NCBI GenBank assembly: GCA_963977675.1
Contig: CAXBPY010000027.1
Location: 1 to 37,608 of the forward strand
Origin: CAXBPY01 sp003455275
GTDB taxonomy: Bacteria; Bacteroidota; Bacteroidia; Chitinophagales; UBA10324
DNA: 37,608 bases
Reading direction: 5' to 3'
Of the stretch, positions 8,850-16,452 are shown piece by piece (the stretch's first letter is position 1; each line of letters opens with the position of its first letter). The position numbers were made by a program, and so were the translations under genes. The notes under the pieces were generated by a model that was given only the letters and a program-made list of their open reading frames with translations, was not told where the DNA came from and did not search any database.

Positions 8850-10109
8850 TTATCGTAGAACCGCTAATCTATCTGCATCCAGTTTTACAAGAATGAAAAG
8901 AAGTATTGTGAACGACCACAAGCTGCTTCCGCCATAACTGATAAATGGAAGTGGAATTCCAATAACCGGCGCAAGTCCGATGGTCATTCCAACATTAATC
9001 ATGAAATGAAAAAATAAAACCGACGCAACACCGTAAGCATAAATGCGTGAGAAGCGTGAACGCTGACGCTCTGCCATATTGAGAATGAGAAAAAGCAAAG
9101 CAAGAAAAAGCAGAATGAACAATGTGGTTCCCCAAAATCCATATTCCTCTCCTATTGTACAAAAAATAAAATCGGTGTGCTGCTCCGGAACAAAGTTGTA
9201 TTTAGTAAGCGTGCCTTGTAAAGGGCCTTTCCCAAGAAAGCCTCCTGAACCGATTGCAATCTTCGACTGGCGCACATTATAATCAGCATCTTTTTTATGC
9301 ACTTCTTTTCCAAGCATTACATCTATACGCTCGCGCTGATGTTCTTTCAACAGATTATTGAAAGCATAATCGGTTGCGAATACATACCCAACTGAAGCTA
9401 CAAGAATTACTGATACAATAATTATTGCCTGCCGGTTTCTGCGGATAATATATATAAACGCCGAACCAAGAACTACAAGCGCAATAACAAGTGCATACTT
9501 ATTCATAATCAGCGACAAGACGGAAAGTGTAAGAATTCCAAGGCCAAACAAAAGAATTTCGCCAGGCAAACCGAAACGATACATCACCAGAAAGAAAGCA
9601 AGGAATACGAGCGCCGAGCCAGTATCTCCCTGCAACAGAATAAGAGCCGCCGGAAAAAAAATAACAGCGAGGGCAAAAAACCGGTGAGTGTTTTTTTTGA
9701 TGTTAAACACCGGATTATCCATCACCTTCGCCAGGGCTAGCGCAACTGAAAACTTTGCGAATTCTGATGGCTGAATCTGAAAGGTTCCGATCTCAAACCA
9801 GTTTTTGTTTCCGTTTACCTCATGGCCAAAAAAGAAAACGCCTATGAGCAACAGGATCACCAAACCATAAACAAAGTAGGCAAGCGAAGTAAATATTTTA
9901 TTATCAAGCGCCAGAATGAAAATGATAAGAATCACTGATGTCGCAATCCAGATCAGCTGGCGGATGTAAAGATTGCGTGAATCAAAAAAAGTTCTGGTTT
10001 CATCATAGCTGGATGCATACACCACCAGCCAACCAATACAAACCAATACCGCATAAAGCAGTATTACTGACCAGTCAAGATTGTTCGTGGTTTTTCTTCT
10101 GTCAACCAT
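8850..10109 (-). CDS. rodA: RodA, SEDS peptidoglycan glycosyltransferase
   Basis: Polymerises lipid II glycan strands in the elongasome together with a class B penicillin-binding protein, at the inner membrane. The 419-aa protein has about ten membrane segments and the SEDS hallmarks. FVPEQHTDFIF (307-317) holds the catalytic Asp313, matching E. coli RodA Asp262. ISYGGSS near the C-terminus is the SEDS signature, and NWFEIGTFQIQPSEFAK (103-119) fits as well. The gap around residues 184-247 carries extra hydrophobic segments compared with the shorter E. coli protein (370 aa). No mreBCD or pbp2 gene precedes it inside the window; the next gene upstream, kbl, is divergent. Confidence 0.95.
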   Translation of the reverse strand: MVDRRKTTNNLDWSVILLYAVLVCIGWLVVYASSYDETRTFFDSRNLYIRQLIWIATSVILIIFILALDNKIFTSLAYFVYGLVILLLIGVFFFGHEVNGNKNWFEIGTFQIQPSEFAKFSVALALAKVMDNPVFNIKKNTHRFFALAVIFFPAALILLQGDTGSALVFLAFFLVMYRFGLPGEILLFGLGILTLSVLSLIMNKYALVIALVVLGSAFIYIIRRNRQAIIIVSVILVASVGYVFATDYAFNNLLKEHQRERIDVMLGKEVHKKDADYNVRQSKIAIGSGGFLGKGPLQGTLTKYNFVPEQHTDFIFCTIGEEYGFWGTTLFILLFLALLFLILNMAERQRSRFSRIYAYGVASVLFFHFMINVGMTIGLAPVIGIPLPFISYGGSSLWSFTILLFILVKLDADRLAVLR

Positions 10110-10261
10110 TTATGGAGGTTATTCGTTTATCGATATTGTTTATTGGTAAATATTATTCTTCTTCGACAAATAAAATTCAGTTGCTTCATTCACTGTGAAG
10201 AAGTTTTGAAATCTCTTTCAGGAAAACTTTTTTTTCATAAAATTTTTTCCTTACAGCTTCC

Positions 10262-10289
10262 TTGATTTTTGATATTTGATTTTTGATTT
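10262..10289. repeat. Degenerate 7-base tandem repeat upstream of kbl
   Basis: Four successive 7-base units on the plus strand: TTGATTT, TTGATAT, TTGATTT, TTGATTT. It lies 36 bases ahead of the kbl start, where a promoter would be expected, and contains TTTG strings spaced seven bases apart. Confidence 0.7.
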
Positions 10290-10324
10290 CAGTATTTTCA
10301 CCTCCCTAAATTTTTTTTCTACTT

Positions 10325-11524
10325 ATGTATTCCATCAAAGACCGACTCACCAAGGAACTCGAAGAAATAAAAAACAATGGACTCTATAAACAAGAGCGCA
10401 TCATCACCTCTCCACAGGGACCGGAAATAACCGTGAATGGAAAAACTGTTCTGAACTTTTGCGCAAATAATTATCTCGGGCTGAGCAGTCACCCGCGTGT
10501 GATTGATGCCGCCAAGAAAGCGATTGACACCCACGGATACGGAATGAGCAGTGTGCGCTTCATCTGCGGCACGCAGGATTTGCACAAGCAACTCGAAGAA
10601 AAAACTTCGCAGTTTCTCGCAACCGAAGATACGATTTTATATGCCGCTGCTTTTGATGCGAACGGCGGTGTGTTCGAACCATTGTTCAATGAAGAAGATG
10701 CATTGATAAGCGATGAACTGAATCACGCGAGCATTATAGATGGTGTGCGCTTGTGCAAGAGTCAGCGTCTGCGCTATAAGCACAACGACATGAACGATCT
10801 TGAAGTGCAACTGAAAGCAAGTGTAACAGCCCGCAGTAGAATAATTATTACCGACGGAGTTTTCAGTATGGATGGCACCATTGCGCAGCTCGATAAAATT
10901 TGCGACCTCGCTGATAAGTACAATGCGATGGTGATGATTGATGAATGTCACGCAAGCGGCTTCATGGGAAAAACCGGGCGCGGCACACACGAACACCGCG
11001 GAGTGATGGGGCGCATTGATATTATCACCGGCACTTACGGCAAGGCACTCGGCGGCGCTTCGGGCGGATTTACTTCGGGCAAAAAAGAAATTATTGAACT
11101 GCTGCGCCAGCGCTCGCGCCCTTACTTGTTTAGTAATGCGCTTGCGCCAAGCATTACCGGCGCCAGCATTGCGGTGCTTGATATGCTGAGCGAAACCACT
11201 GCGCTGCGCGACAAGCTGGAAAGCAATACAAAATATTTCCGCACAAAAATTACTGAAGCGGGTTTTGATATTAAGCCGGGCGAACACCCCATTGTTCCTA
11301 TCATGTTGTATGATGCTGTGCTGGCGCAAAAGTTTGCCGCCCGCATTCTCGACGAGGGCATATATGTTATCGGGTTCTTTTATCCTGTGGTGGCAAAGGG
11401 CAATGCCCGCATTCGTGTACAGTTGAGCGCCGCCCACGAGCAGCATCACCTTGATAAAGCGATAGCTGCTTTTACTAAGGTTGGAAAGGAACTTGGTGTG
11501 ATTGCGGCGAAGGTTGGGGTGTGA
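10325..11524 (+). CDS. kbl: Glycine C-acetyltransferase (2-amino-3-ketobutyrate CoA ligase)
   Basis: A PLP enzyme of the alpha-oxoamine synthase family. It interconverts glycine plus acetyl-CoA with 2-amino-3-ketobutyrate plus CoA, in threonine breakdown. The 399-aa length is typical. The PLP lysine is K240 in TGTYGKALGG. H134 (DELNHAS) and D206 (MIDECHASG) are the expected cofactor contacts, and NNYLGLSSHP is the usual N-terminal motif. The related enzymes BioF and SPT share the fold, but SVRFICGTQDLHKQLE and the GRGTHEH segment fit Kbl best. The gene is clearly richer in CG and GC dinucleotides than its neighbours. No threonine dehydrogenase gene is adjacent. Confidence 0.93.
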   Translation: MYSIKDRLTKELEEIKNNGLYKQERIITSPQGPEITVNGKTVLNFCANNYLGLSSHPRVIDAAKKAIDTHGYGMSSVRFICGTQDLHKQLEEKTSQFLATEDTILYAAAFDANGGVFEPLFNEEDALISDELNHASIIDGVRLCKSQRLRYKHNDMNDLEVQLKASVTARSRIIITDGVFSMDGTIAQLDKICDLADKYNAMVMIDECHASGFMGKTGRGTHEHRGVMGRIDIITGTYGKALGGASGGFTSGKKEIIELLRQRSRPYLFSNALAPSITGASIAVLDMLSETTALRDKLESNTKYFRTKITEAGFDIKPGEHPIVPIMLYDAVLAQKFAARILDEGIYVIGFFYPVVAKGNARIRVQLSAAHEQHHLDKAIAAFTKVGKELGVIAAKVGV

Positions 11525-11558
11525 AACAGTTTAACTATTAAATGAATGAAGTATCAAC

Positions 11559-12012
11559 ATGAATTCAAAATGGCAGAAAAAAAATTCTACTCCTGATTAT
11601 TCTTGTTTTTCTTTTATCAGCATGCAAAAAAGATAAACCTGTTGCAACTTCTGATTTTAGAGAAAATTATGTTGGGTCATTTCATTTAAAGTTTCATATG
11701 CATGGAGGGTTTCTAAGCAGTATTACTGATACTACTTATTATGGCGATTCTCAAATTAGTTATGCTATTAGTGATAGCCTTATTCATTATTCCTTAAACA
11801 ATCAATATACTACATACCCTTCGATAACACTTTCAATCGATGATTCATTTTCTTCAAATTTTAAAATGGGGTTAACAGATTCGGGAAAAATATTTGGTGA
11901 AACACCTTTCAAATCTGGGGAGTTTGTTTCCATTGACAGCTTTGTGTATCTAGATCAAAATTTTCAAAGCTCCCATTGGTGGAATGATTCCATAATTGGA
12001 AAAAGATATTAA
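11559..12012 (+). pseudogene. Small lipoprotein gene, frameshifted in a run of eight A
   Basis: The ATG at 11559 opens MNSKWQKK and then runs out of frame at A8 (11577-11584). One base fewer would continue into KILLLIILVFLLSACKKDKP, a textbook lipoprotein signal with lipobox LSAC, and on to the stop at 12012. The complete product would be about 150 aa. The mature part (DFRENYVGSFHLKFHMHGG...) has no domain I recognise. Reading only from the internal ATG at 11698 would give a 104-aa fragment without a signal. Possible explanations are a sequencing error in the homopolymer, a real mutation, or slippage on A8 that restores the frame. It follows kbl by 34 bases on the same strand. Confidence 0.7.
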
Positions 12013-12150
12013 TCCAGTCAGTATTCTTTCATTTTCATATATCTAAAGAAAATTTCTTACTCTGCATCAATCCGAGTCCGTTCGCTGAAGTATACCGCAA
12101 TGGATGAACAACAATGGCAATTTTCTTTGAGAGACAAAGTCAGCTAATCC

Positions 12151-12185
12151 ATTGCCGTCTGCTTTAGCTGACGGACTAAGGCAAT
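12151..12185. repeat. REP-like imperfect palindrome
   Basis: An inverted repeat in the 12013-12274 spacer. CCGTC (12155-12159) pairs with GACGG (12170-12174) around TGCTTTAGCT, and outer ATTGCC/GGCAAT arms extend it with a bulge. The first 18 bases match 29225-29242 at 16 positions, which marks it as a dispersed element rather than a unique terminator. Confidence 0.5.
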
Positions 12186-12274
12186 AGATAAATACAAAGC
12201 AACATTTGCAATCGAAAATTTTTAATGACAAGGGCAGCTAATCAATTACCCGAAGGAAATAATTATGGAAATGT

Positions 12275-12637
12275 TTATACGCTTTCCCTCGCTCCTGCTT
12301 CAGCAAAGGCAATAATGCTGATGGTCATTACAGCATCGTCCGTTACATTTATTTTGATATGAGATTTTTCAATCAGGTCCATCATCGCAGCATTTTCCCT
12401 CATGCAATCAGCCAACCCGCGCCCAAGTGGATCATTCAATAAGTTGGTCAGGGTTCTTCCGTTTTTCATTTCCAGCTCAAAATGAAAATGAAAATTTTTT
12501 TTCTTGGAAACCGCTGCAAATTCTGGTTTGTGCAAATTAAAAGAGGCCGGCTCGCCGCGTCGTGCAGCTCCTTTTATTTTCATTGCTATCACCGGCAAAT
12601 ATTTTTTCCAAACAATCTGGTAAACTTCCGGTTTCAT
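12275..12637 (-). CDS. Hypothetical protein of 120 aa
   Basis: I do not recognise this protein. It begins MKPEVYQIVWKKYLPVIAMKIK, is soluble, and has a basic N-terminal half followed by FHFHFELEMKNGRTL and a helical C-terminal part. The frame stays open upstream to a TTG at 12661, but the ATG at 12637 gives the more natural start. It lies alone on the minus strand between the frameshifted lipoprotein gene and the hybrid kinase. No signal peptide or membrane segment is seen. The look of the sequence suggests a conserved Bacteroidota protein, but nothing supports a function. Confidence 0.6.
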   Translation of the reverse strand: MKPEVYQIVWKKYLPVIAMKIKGAARRGEPASFNLHKPEFAAVSKKKNFHFHFELEMKNGRTLTNLLNDPLGRGLADCMRENAAMMDLIEKSHIKINVTDDAVMTISIIAFAEAGARESV

Positions 12638-12942
12638 ATTCGTTAATTTTTTGTGGGTCAAAGATAATTGATTGCCACAGGTTCATTTCTATTTGCCGAA
12701 CAGAAAAGGAACAGAGAAACAGATTCTGTTCAGTTTTGATGAAGACACAATGAAGATTTCAATTATTTTTTTTATGATTTTTAGCCCTATTCATCAATCG
12801 TTGCATTTGTATCATTCATAGTAAAAGATCTATTCTTGGTTTTGGTGATCATTAAGTTTTCTTATTTTTTTTAAAATCCCGAAACTATTTCACAATTGAA
12901 GCATAGAAGCGAGCCGGAAAAAGTCCGCCCGTCAAAACACCT

Positions 12943-15411
12943 ATGCTCGAATTATCTTCTCAGAAATTATTTGATTTTAAGACCCGGGAAACCGAAACTC
13001 GATATTCTGTAAACCTGTATCGATCTCTTTGCATCATAGGTGCGGTTAGCTATCCGCTCTTCTATTTTATTTTCAGATATGCTGTTCCAGGTACCAATAA
13101 TGATTCACTTCCTTTGAGGTTGCTCATGTCCGCTTTATGTATATCGGTTTATGCAGTTTCTTATTCCAAAAAATTTGTTGAGCGATTCATGAACGAGGTG
13201 CTCTACATTGTTTCATTCAGTGCAATAATTCATTACTGCTATCTTCTCTGGCTAAATAATTTCAATCAGTTTTATTATATCGGATTTTTGCTCCTCACTT
13301 TTATACTCAGTTTTACTTTCAAGAGAGTGTATGATTTGTGGGCATTTGTTCTTACTGCCCTGGTTGGAGTTATAATTTCTTCGCTGCTTACCTTACCAAC
13401 AAATGAAGCTGCCTTCTATCATTTCACTACAGGATTGTTGTTGGCGGTTGTATCAATTTTTCTATCACAAAAAATTCAATCTGAGGCTGAGATCAATCTC
13501 GGAACATTTTTGCTCGAATCCTTGTACCAGGAATCGCCTGATGCAATCATTATTGTAGAAAAAGAAAATGACTACATTCTTCGATTGAATAGAAAAGCAC
13601 AAGAGCGTTTCAATGTTTATGATGAAGAAGAGTTTGGCTGGAAGCCACTGAAAACTTTAACCGGAGTTGACCTGAAAAATTCAGAAGAAAAAATTCAGCA
13701 AATACAACTTAGTGATTCAAAAAAGATTTGGGTAAATGTGGCCCGTGAAAATTTTTCAATTCATGGGGAACATTATGGTATCATTCGCATTCTGGATGTT
13801 TCAGAAGAAAAGCAACTAAACGATGATCTGAAGCAAGCGGTTGAAACTGCTGAGTCTGCTTCGAAGGCAAAAGAAAGTTTTCTGGCTAATGTGAGCCATG
13901 AAATAAGAACGCCAATGAATGGAATCATTGGGCTTACCTCGTTGCTTCAAAAAACAAAACTCGATGACAAGCAAACACAGTATATAAATGCTGTAAAGCA
14001 ATCGGGTGAACACCTGCTTGTCATCATTAACGACTTATTAGATTTCTCAAAAATAGTTGCCGGTCAAATGGAATTTGAACATATCGAATTCGATTTATCG
14101 ATGCTTCTATATAACATCAACCAAACCTATGGTAATCGTGCGATCGAAAAAGGAATCTATTTAAAGATAGATGTGGATGAAAATATTCCTAACAAATTAC
14201 AAGGTGATCCTGTTCGCTTAAATCAGGTGCTTGTAAATCTGTTGGGTAATTCAATTAAATTCACTGAGCAGGGAGGAGTATCAATTCATATATCAAATAT
14301 TAATTCTTCAGAAAAAAATCCTCGCCTTCAATTTACTATCCGCGACACAGGTATTGGCATTGCTCCAGATAAATTGGAAACTGTTTTTACAAGTTTCAAA
14401 CAAGCAAGCTCAGATACCGCACGCAAATACGGTGGAACCGGACTTGGATTAAGTATTGTGAAAAAACTGGTGGATGCACAGAACGGAAAAGTTTGGGTTG
14501 AAAGCGAAATCGGGAAAGGGTCGGATTTTATTTTTGAGTTAAGCTTTGAAATTCCGAATGAAACAAAAACAGCCGCAGCAGCCGGTGAAGTTTATCACAA
14601 GTTAAAAGGAGTAGAAATTTTATTGGCTGAAGACAATGTTGTAAACCAATTACTCGCTAATGATTTGATTACTGAATGGGATGCAAACATTGACATAGCT
14701 GATAATGGAGAAATTGCAATTAACAAACTCAGGAAAAAGAGATACGACCTCGTTCTAATGGATGTACAGATGCCTGTAGTTAATGGACTGGAAGCTACTG
14801 AAATCATACGCAAGTATTCGGATGAAAGTATCAGTCATATTCCGATAATTGCCATGACGGCCAGCGCAATAAAAGGAGATAGCGAAAAATGTATAGCTGC
14901 CGGAATGACAGACTATATTACCAAGCCATTTAACGCCCTTGATCTTAATAATAAAATTTGGATGTATCTTTCAGAAGAAAAGAGAATATTTGCCGAAGGA
15001 ATGAATAACGAAAATAATAACACATCGACCACCACGAATGGTGAATTCAATTCGTCGTTAATCAATCTTAATAACCTAAAAGATTTTTCAAGAGGAAAAA
15101 CTGAGTTTATGGTTAAGATGCTGAACTTATTAATCACTCAAACGCCTCCGGCAGTTGAACAAATAGGAACAGCCATTCCTTTGCAGGACTGGGACACGGT
15201 TCGCTCCCTTTCACACAAAATGAAACCAAATATTGGACTGCTTGGCAATCCTGAATTAGATGTCATGATTTTGAAACTTGAAAAAAATTCGGATGGCAAA
15301 ACAGAGCTTGAAAATATTCCGGCACTCTATGAAAAATTTATGATTGCCCTGAAACCCGCCATAGAAGAGGCTAAGCGGGCAGTTGAATTTTACGCTTCAA
15401 ACAAGGCGTAA
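12943..15411 (+). CDS. Hybrid sensor histidine kinase with receiver and HPt domains
   Basis: A full phosphorelay in one 822-aa inner-membrane protein. Domain order: about six membrane helices (25-180) with little periplasmic sequence; a PAS domain (about 185-290); HisKA with the phospho-accepting H319 in NVSHEIRTPMNG; an HATPase domain with NQVLVNLLGNSIKFTE, DTGIGI and GTGLGLSIV; a receiver with phospho-acceptor D607 (VLMDVQMP); and a C-terminal HPt domain with H758 in LSHKMK. Phosphate would pass H319 to D607 to H758 and then to a free receiver. The two genes downstream encode a receiver and a receiver-like protein and are the obvious partners. The signal sensed is unknown; the 7TM-like module without a periplasmic domain suggests a membrane or small-ligand cue. 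Confidence 0.93.
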   Translation: MLELSSQKLFDFKTRETETRYSVNLYRSLCIIGAVSYPLFYFIFRYAVPGTNNDSLPLRLLMSALCISVYAVSYSKKFVERFMNEVLYIVSFSAIIHYCYLLWLNNFNQFYYIGFLLLTFILSFTFKRVYDLWAFVLTALVGVIISSLLTLPTNEAAFYHFTTGLLLAVVSIFLSQKIQSEAEINLGTFLLESLYQESPDAIIIVEKENDYILRLNRKAQERFNVYDEEEFGWKPLKTLTGVDLKNSEEKIQQIQLSDSKKIWVNVARENFSIHGEHYGIIRILDVSEEKQLNDDLKQAVETAESASKAKESFLANVSHEIRTPMNGIIGLTSLLQKTKLDDKQTQYINAVKQSGEHLLVIINDLLDFSKIVAGQMEFEHIEFDLSMLLYNINQTYGNRAIEKGIYLKIDVDENIPNKLQGDPVRLNQVLVNLLGNSIKFTEQGGVSIHISNINSSEKNPRLQFTIRDTGIGIAPDKLETVFTSFKQASSDTARKYGGTGLGLSIVKKLVDAQNGKVWVESEIGKGSDFIFELSFEIPNETKTAAAAGEVYHKLKGVEILLAEDNVVNQLLANDLITEWDANIDIADNGEIAINKLRKKRYDLVLMDVQMPVVNGLEATEIIRKYSDESISHIPIIAMTASAIKGDSEKCIAAGMTDYITKPFNALDLNNKIWMYLSEEKRIFAEGMNNENNNTSTTTNGEFNSSLINLNNLKDFSRGKTEFMVKMLNLLITQTPPAVEQIGTAIPLQDWDTVRSLSHKMKPNIGLLGNPELDVMILKLEKNSDGKTELENIPALYEKFMIALKPAIEEAKRAVEFYASNKA

Positions 15412-15570
15412 CTTTCATTTCATTTTTTTATTTCTATTAAAATATTTTCATCTGGATTTCTACTTATATTTCAATAAGTTATTCCTCTCAGTATAACCAC
15501 AGTAACAATTTATTCAACGAACTTTCGGAAAGGTTAATCGAATGTGACTATTAAGTGAAATTCACATAAA

Positions 15571-15578
15571 TACTTTTG
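15571..15578 (+). promoter_or_regulatory. Probable response-regulator promoter, -7 element
   Basis: TACTTTTG matches TAnnTTTG, about 40 bases ahead of the receiver gene start at 15618. No TTTG lies at the expected -33 distance. It would let the two receiver genes be expressed apart from the hybrid kinase, which is 206 bases upstream. Confidence 0.4.
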
Positions 15579-15617
15579 GCTCGAAGGGGAAAATTAGATT
15601 TCTTTTTCATCTGATCA

Positions 15618-15989
15618 ATGAAAAAAACACTCTTAGTTATTGACGATGAAATTAGCATTCGGTTGTTGCTCGAACATTTTTTAGGTGAAGACTACAATGT
15701 CATTACTAAAGAAGATGGCAGCACCGCAGCTGAATGGCTGGAGAATGGAAATCGTCCTGATTTAATTCTGGCAGATCTTGAAATGCCTCGTCTTGATGGA
15801 TTTGAGTTGCTGGTAAAAATCAGAATGAACGATTCAACTAAGATGATTCCCTGCATGGTAGTTACCGGAAAAAACAAATCTGATAATTACATGAAATCTT
15901 TTCGGCTGGGAGCAAATGATTATTTGCAAAAACCTTTTACTCCTGAAGAATTGAAAAGCAGAGTGCGGACAATTTTAAAAGACAGTTAA
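15618..15989 (+). CDS. Single-domain response regulator (CheY-like receiver)
   Basis: A 123-aa stand-alone receiver with all key residues: the acidic pair in VIDDE (D9, D10), phospho-acceptor D53 in LADLEMP, T83 in VVTG and K105 in LQKPF. There is no output domain, so it acts by protein contact or passes phosphate onward. It follows the hybrid kinase on the same strand and is the likely receiver of phosphate from the kinase HPt domain (H758). The next gene starts 23 bases downstream and encodes a degenerate receiver. Confidence 0.93.
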   Translation: MKKTLLVIDDEISIRLLLEHFLGEDYNVITKEDGSTAAEWLENGNRPDLILADLEMPRLDGFELLVKIRMNDSTKMIPCMVVTGKNKSDNYMKSFRLGANDYLQKPFTPEELKSRVRTILKDS

Positions 15990-16012
15990 TATAAAACACA
16001 CCAAACCACAAT

Positions 16013-16426
16013 ATGATGATACTATTTGTTGACCATGACATAAACCTGCAGGAAGAATTTTACAATACTTTCCGGGCCACCAATAAAGTGTTTTGTTTTA
16101 ACGAAATGTTTGAAGCCTACTTATGGCTCAAGAAAGGAAGCAAGCGCCCTGACATTATTGTTTCTCAAGTCGATATTCACGATCCGGCAGCACTGCAAAC
16201 AATCAAGTTTCTGGAATCAAAAAATAAATTGAAAGACGCAAAGCTTGTTGCATTTACAACCGAATTACTCGAAGATTCACAAAAGACATGGGTAATGAGT
16301 GAAGGTGCAGATGCTGTCTTCGAAAAGAAAAATTTGATGAACGACATGAGTAATTATATCAATTACCTGAATGTAAAAAAATCAGCGGCATCAAATTCAA
16401 AAAAGAAAAAATCAGCTAAGGAGTAA
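16013..16426 (+). CDS. Pseudo-receiver protein with a basic tail
   Basis: A 137-aa protein with the fold pattern of a receiver: a hydrophobic first strand with DHD in the acidic-pair position (ILFVDHD), RPDIIVSQVDIHDP where the phosphorylation strand should be, then LVAFTT and a final EKKN. Aligned with its neighbour, the phospho-acceptor Asp is replaced by Gln52, so it should not be phosphorylated in the normal way. The C-terminus (122-137) is a Lys/Ser-rich tail. It starts 23 bases after the intact receiver and probably shares its mRNA. A role as a phosphorylation-independent partner of the kinase or receiver is inference. It converges on the CotH gene, 26 bases away. Confidence 0.75.
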   Translation: MMILFVDHDINLQEEFYNTFRATNKVFCFNEMFEAYLWLKKGSKRPDIIVSQVDIHDPAALQTIKFLESKNKLKDAKLVAFTTELLEDSQKTWVMSEGADAVFEKKNLMNDMSNYINYLNVKKSAASNSKKKKSAKE

Positions 16427-16452
16427 GCTGAACATTCTGGTTATCTTTTTTT

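Noticed and set aside
10637..11449. 270-aa minus-strand frame opposite kbl
   Set aside because: Shadow caused by the GC-biased codon use of kbl; rich in His, Ala and Asn with no motif.
12802..12809. TGCATTTG as the hybrid-kinase promoter
   Set aside because: One mismatch at a key base of TAnnTTTG, and it is over 130 bases from the start with no -33 element.
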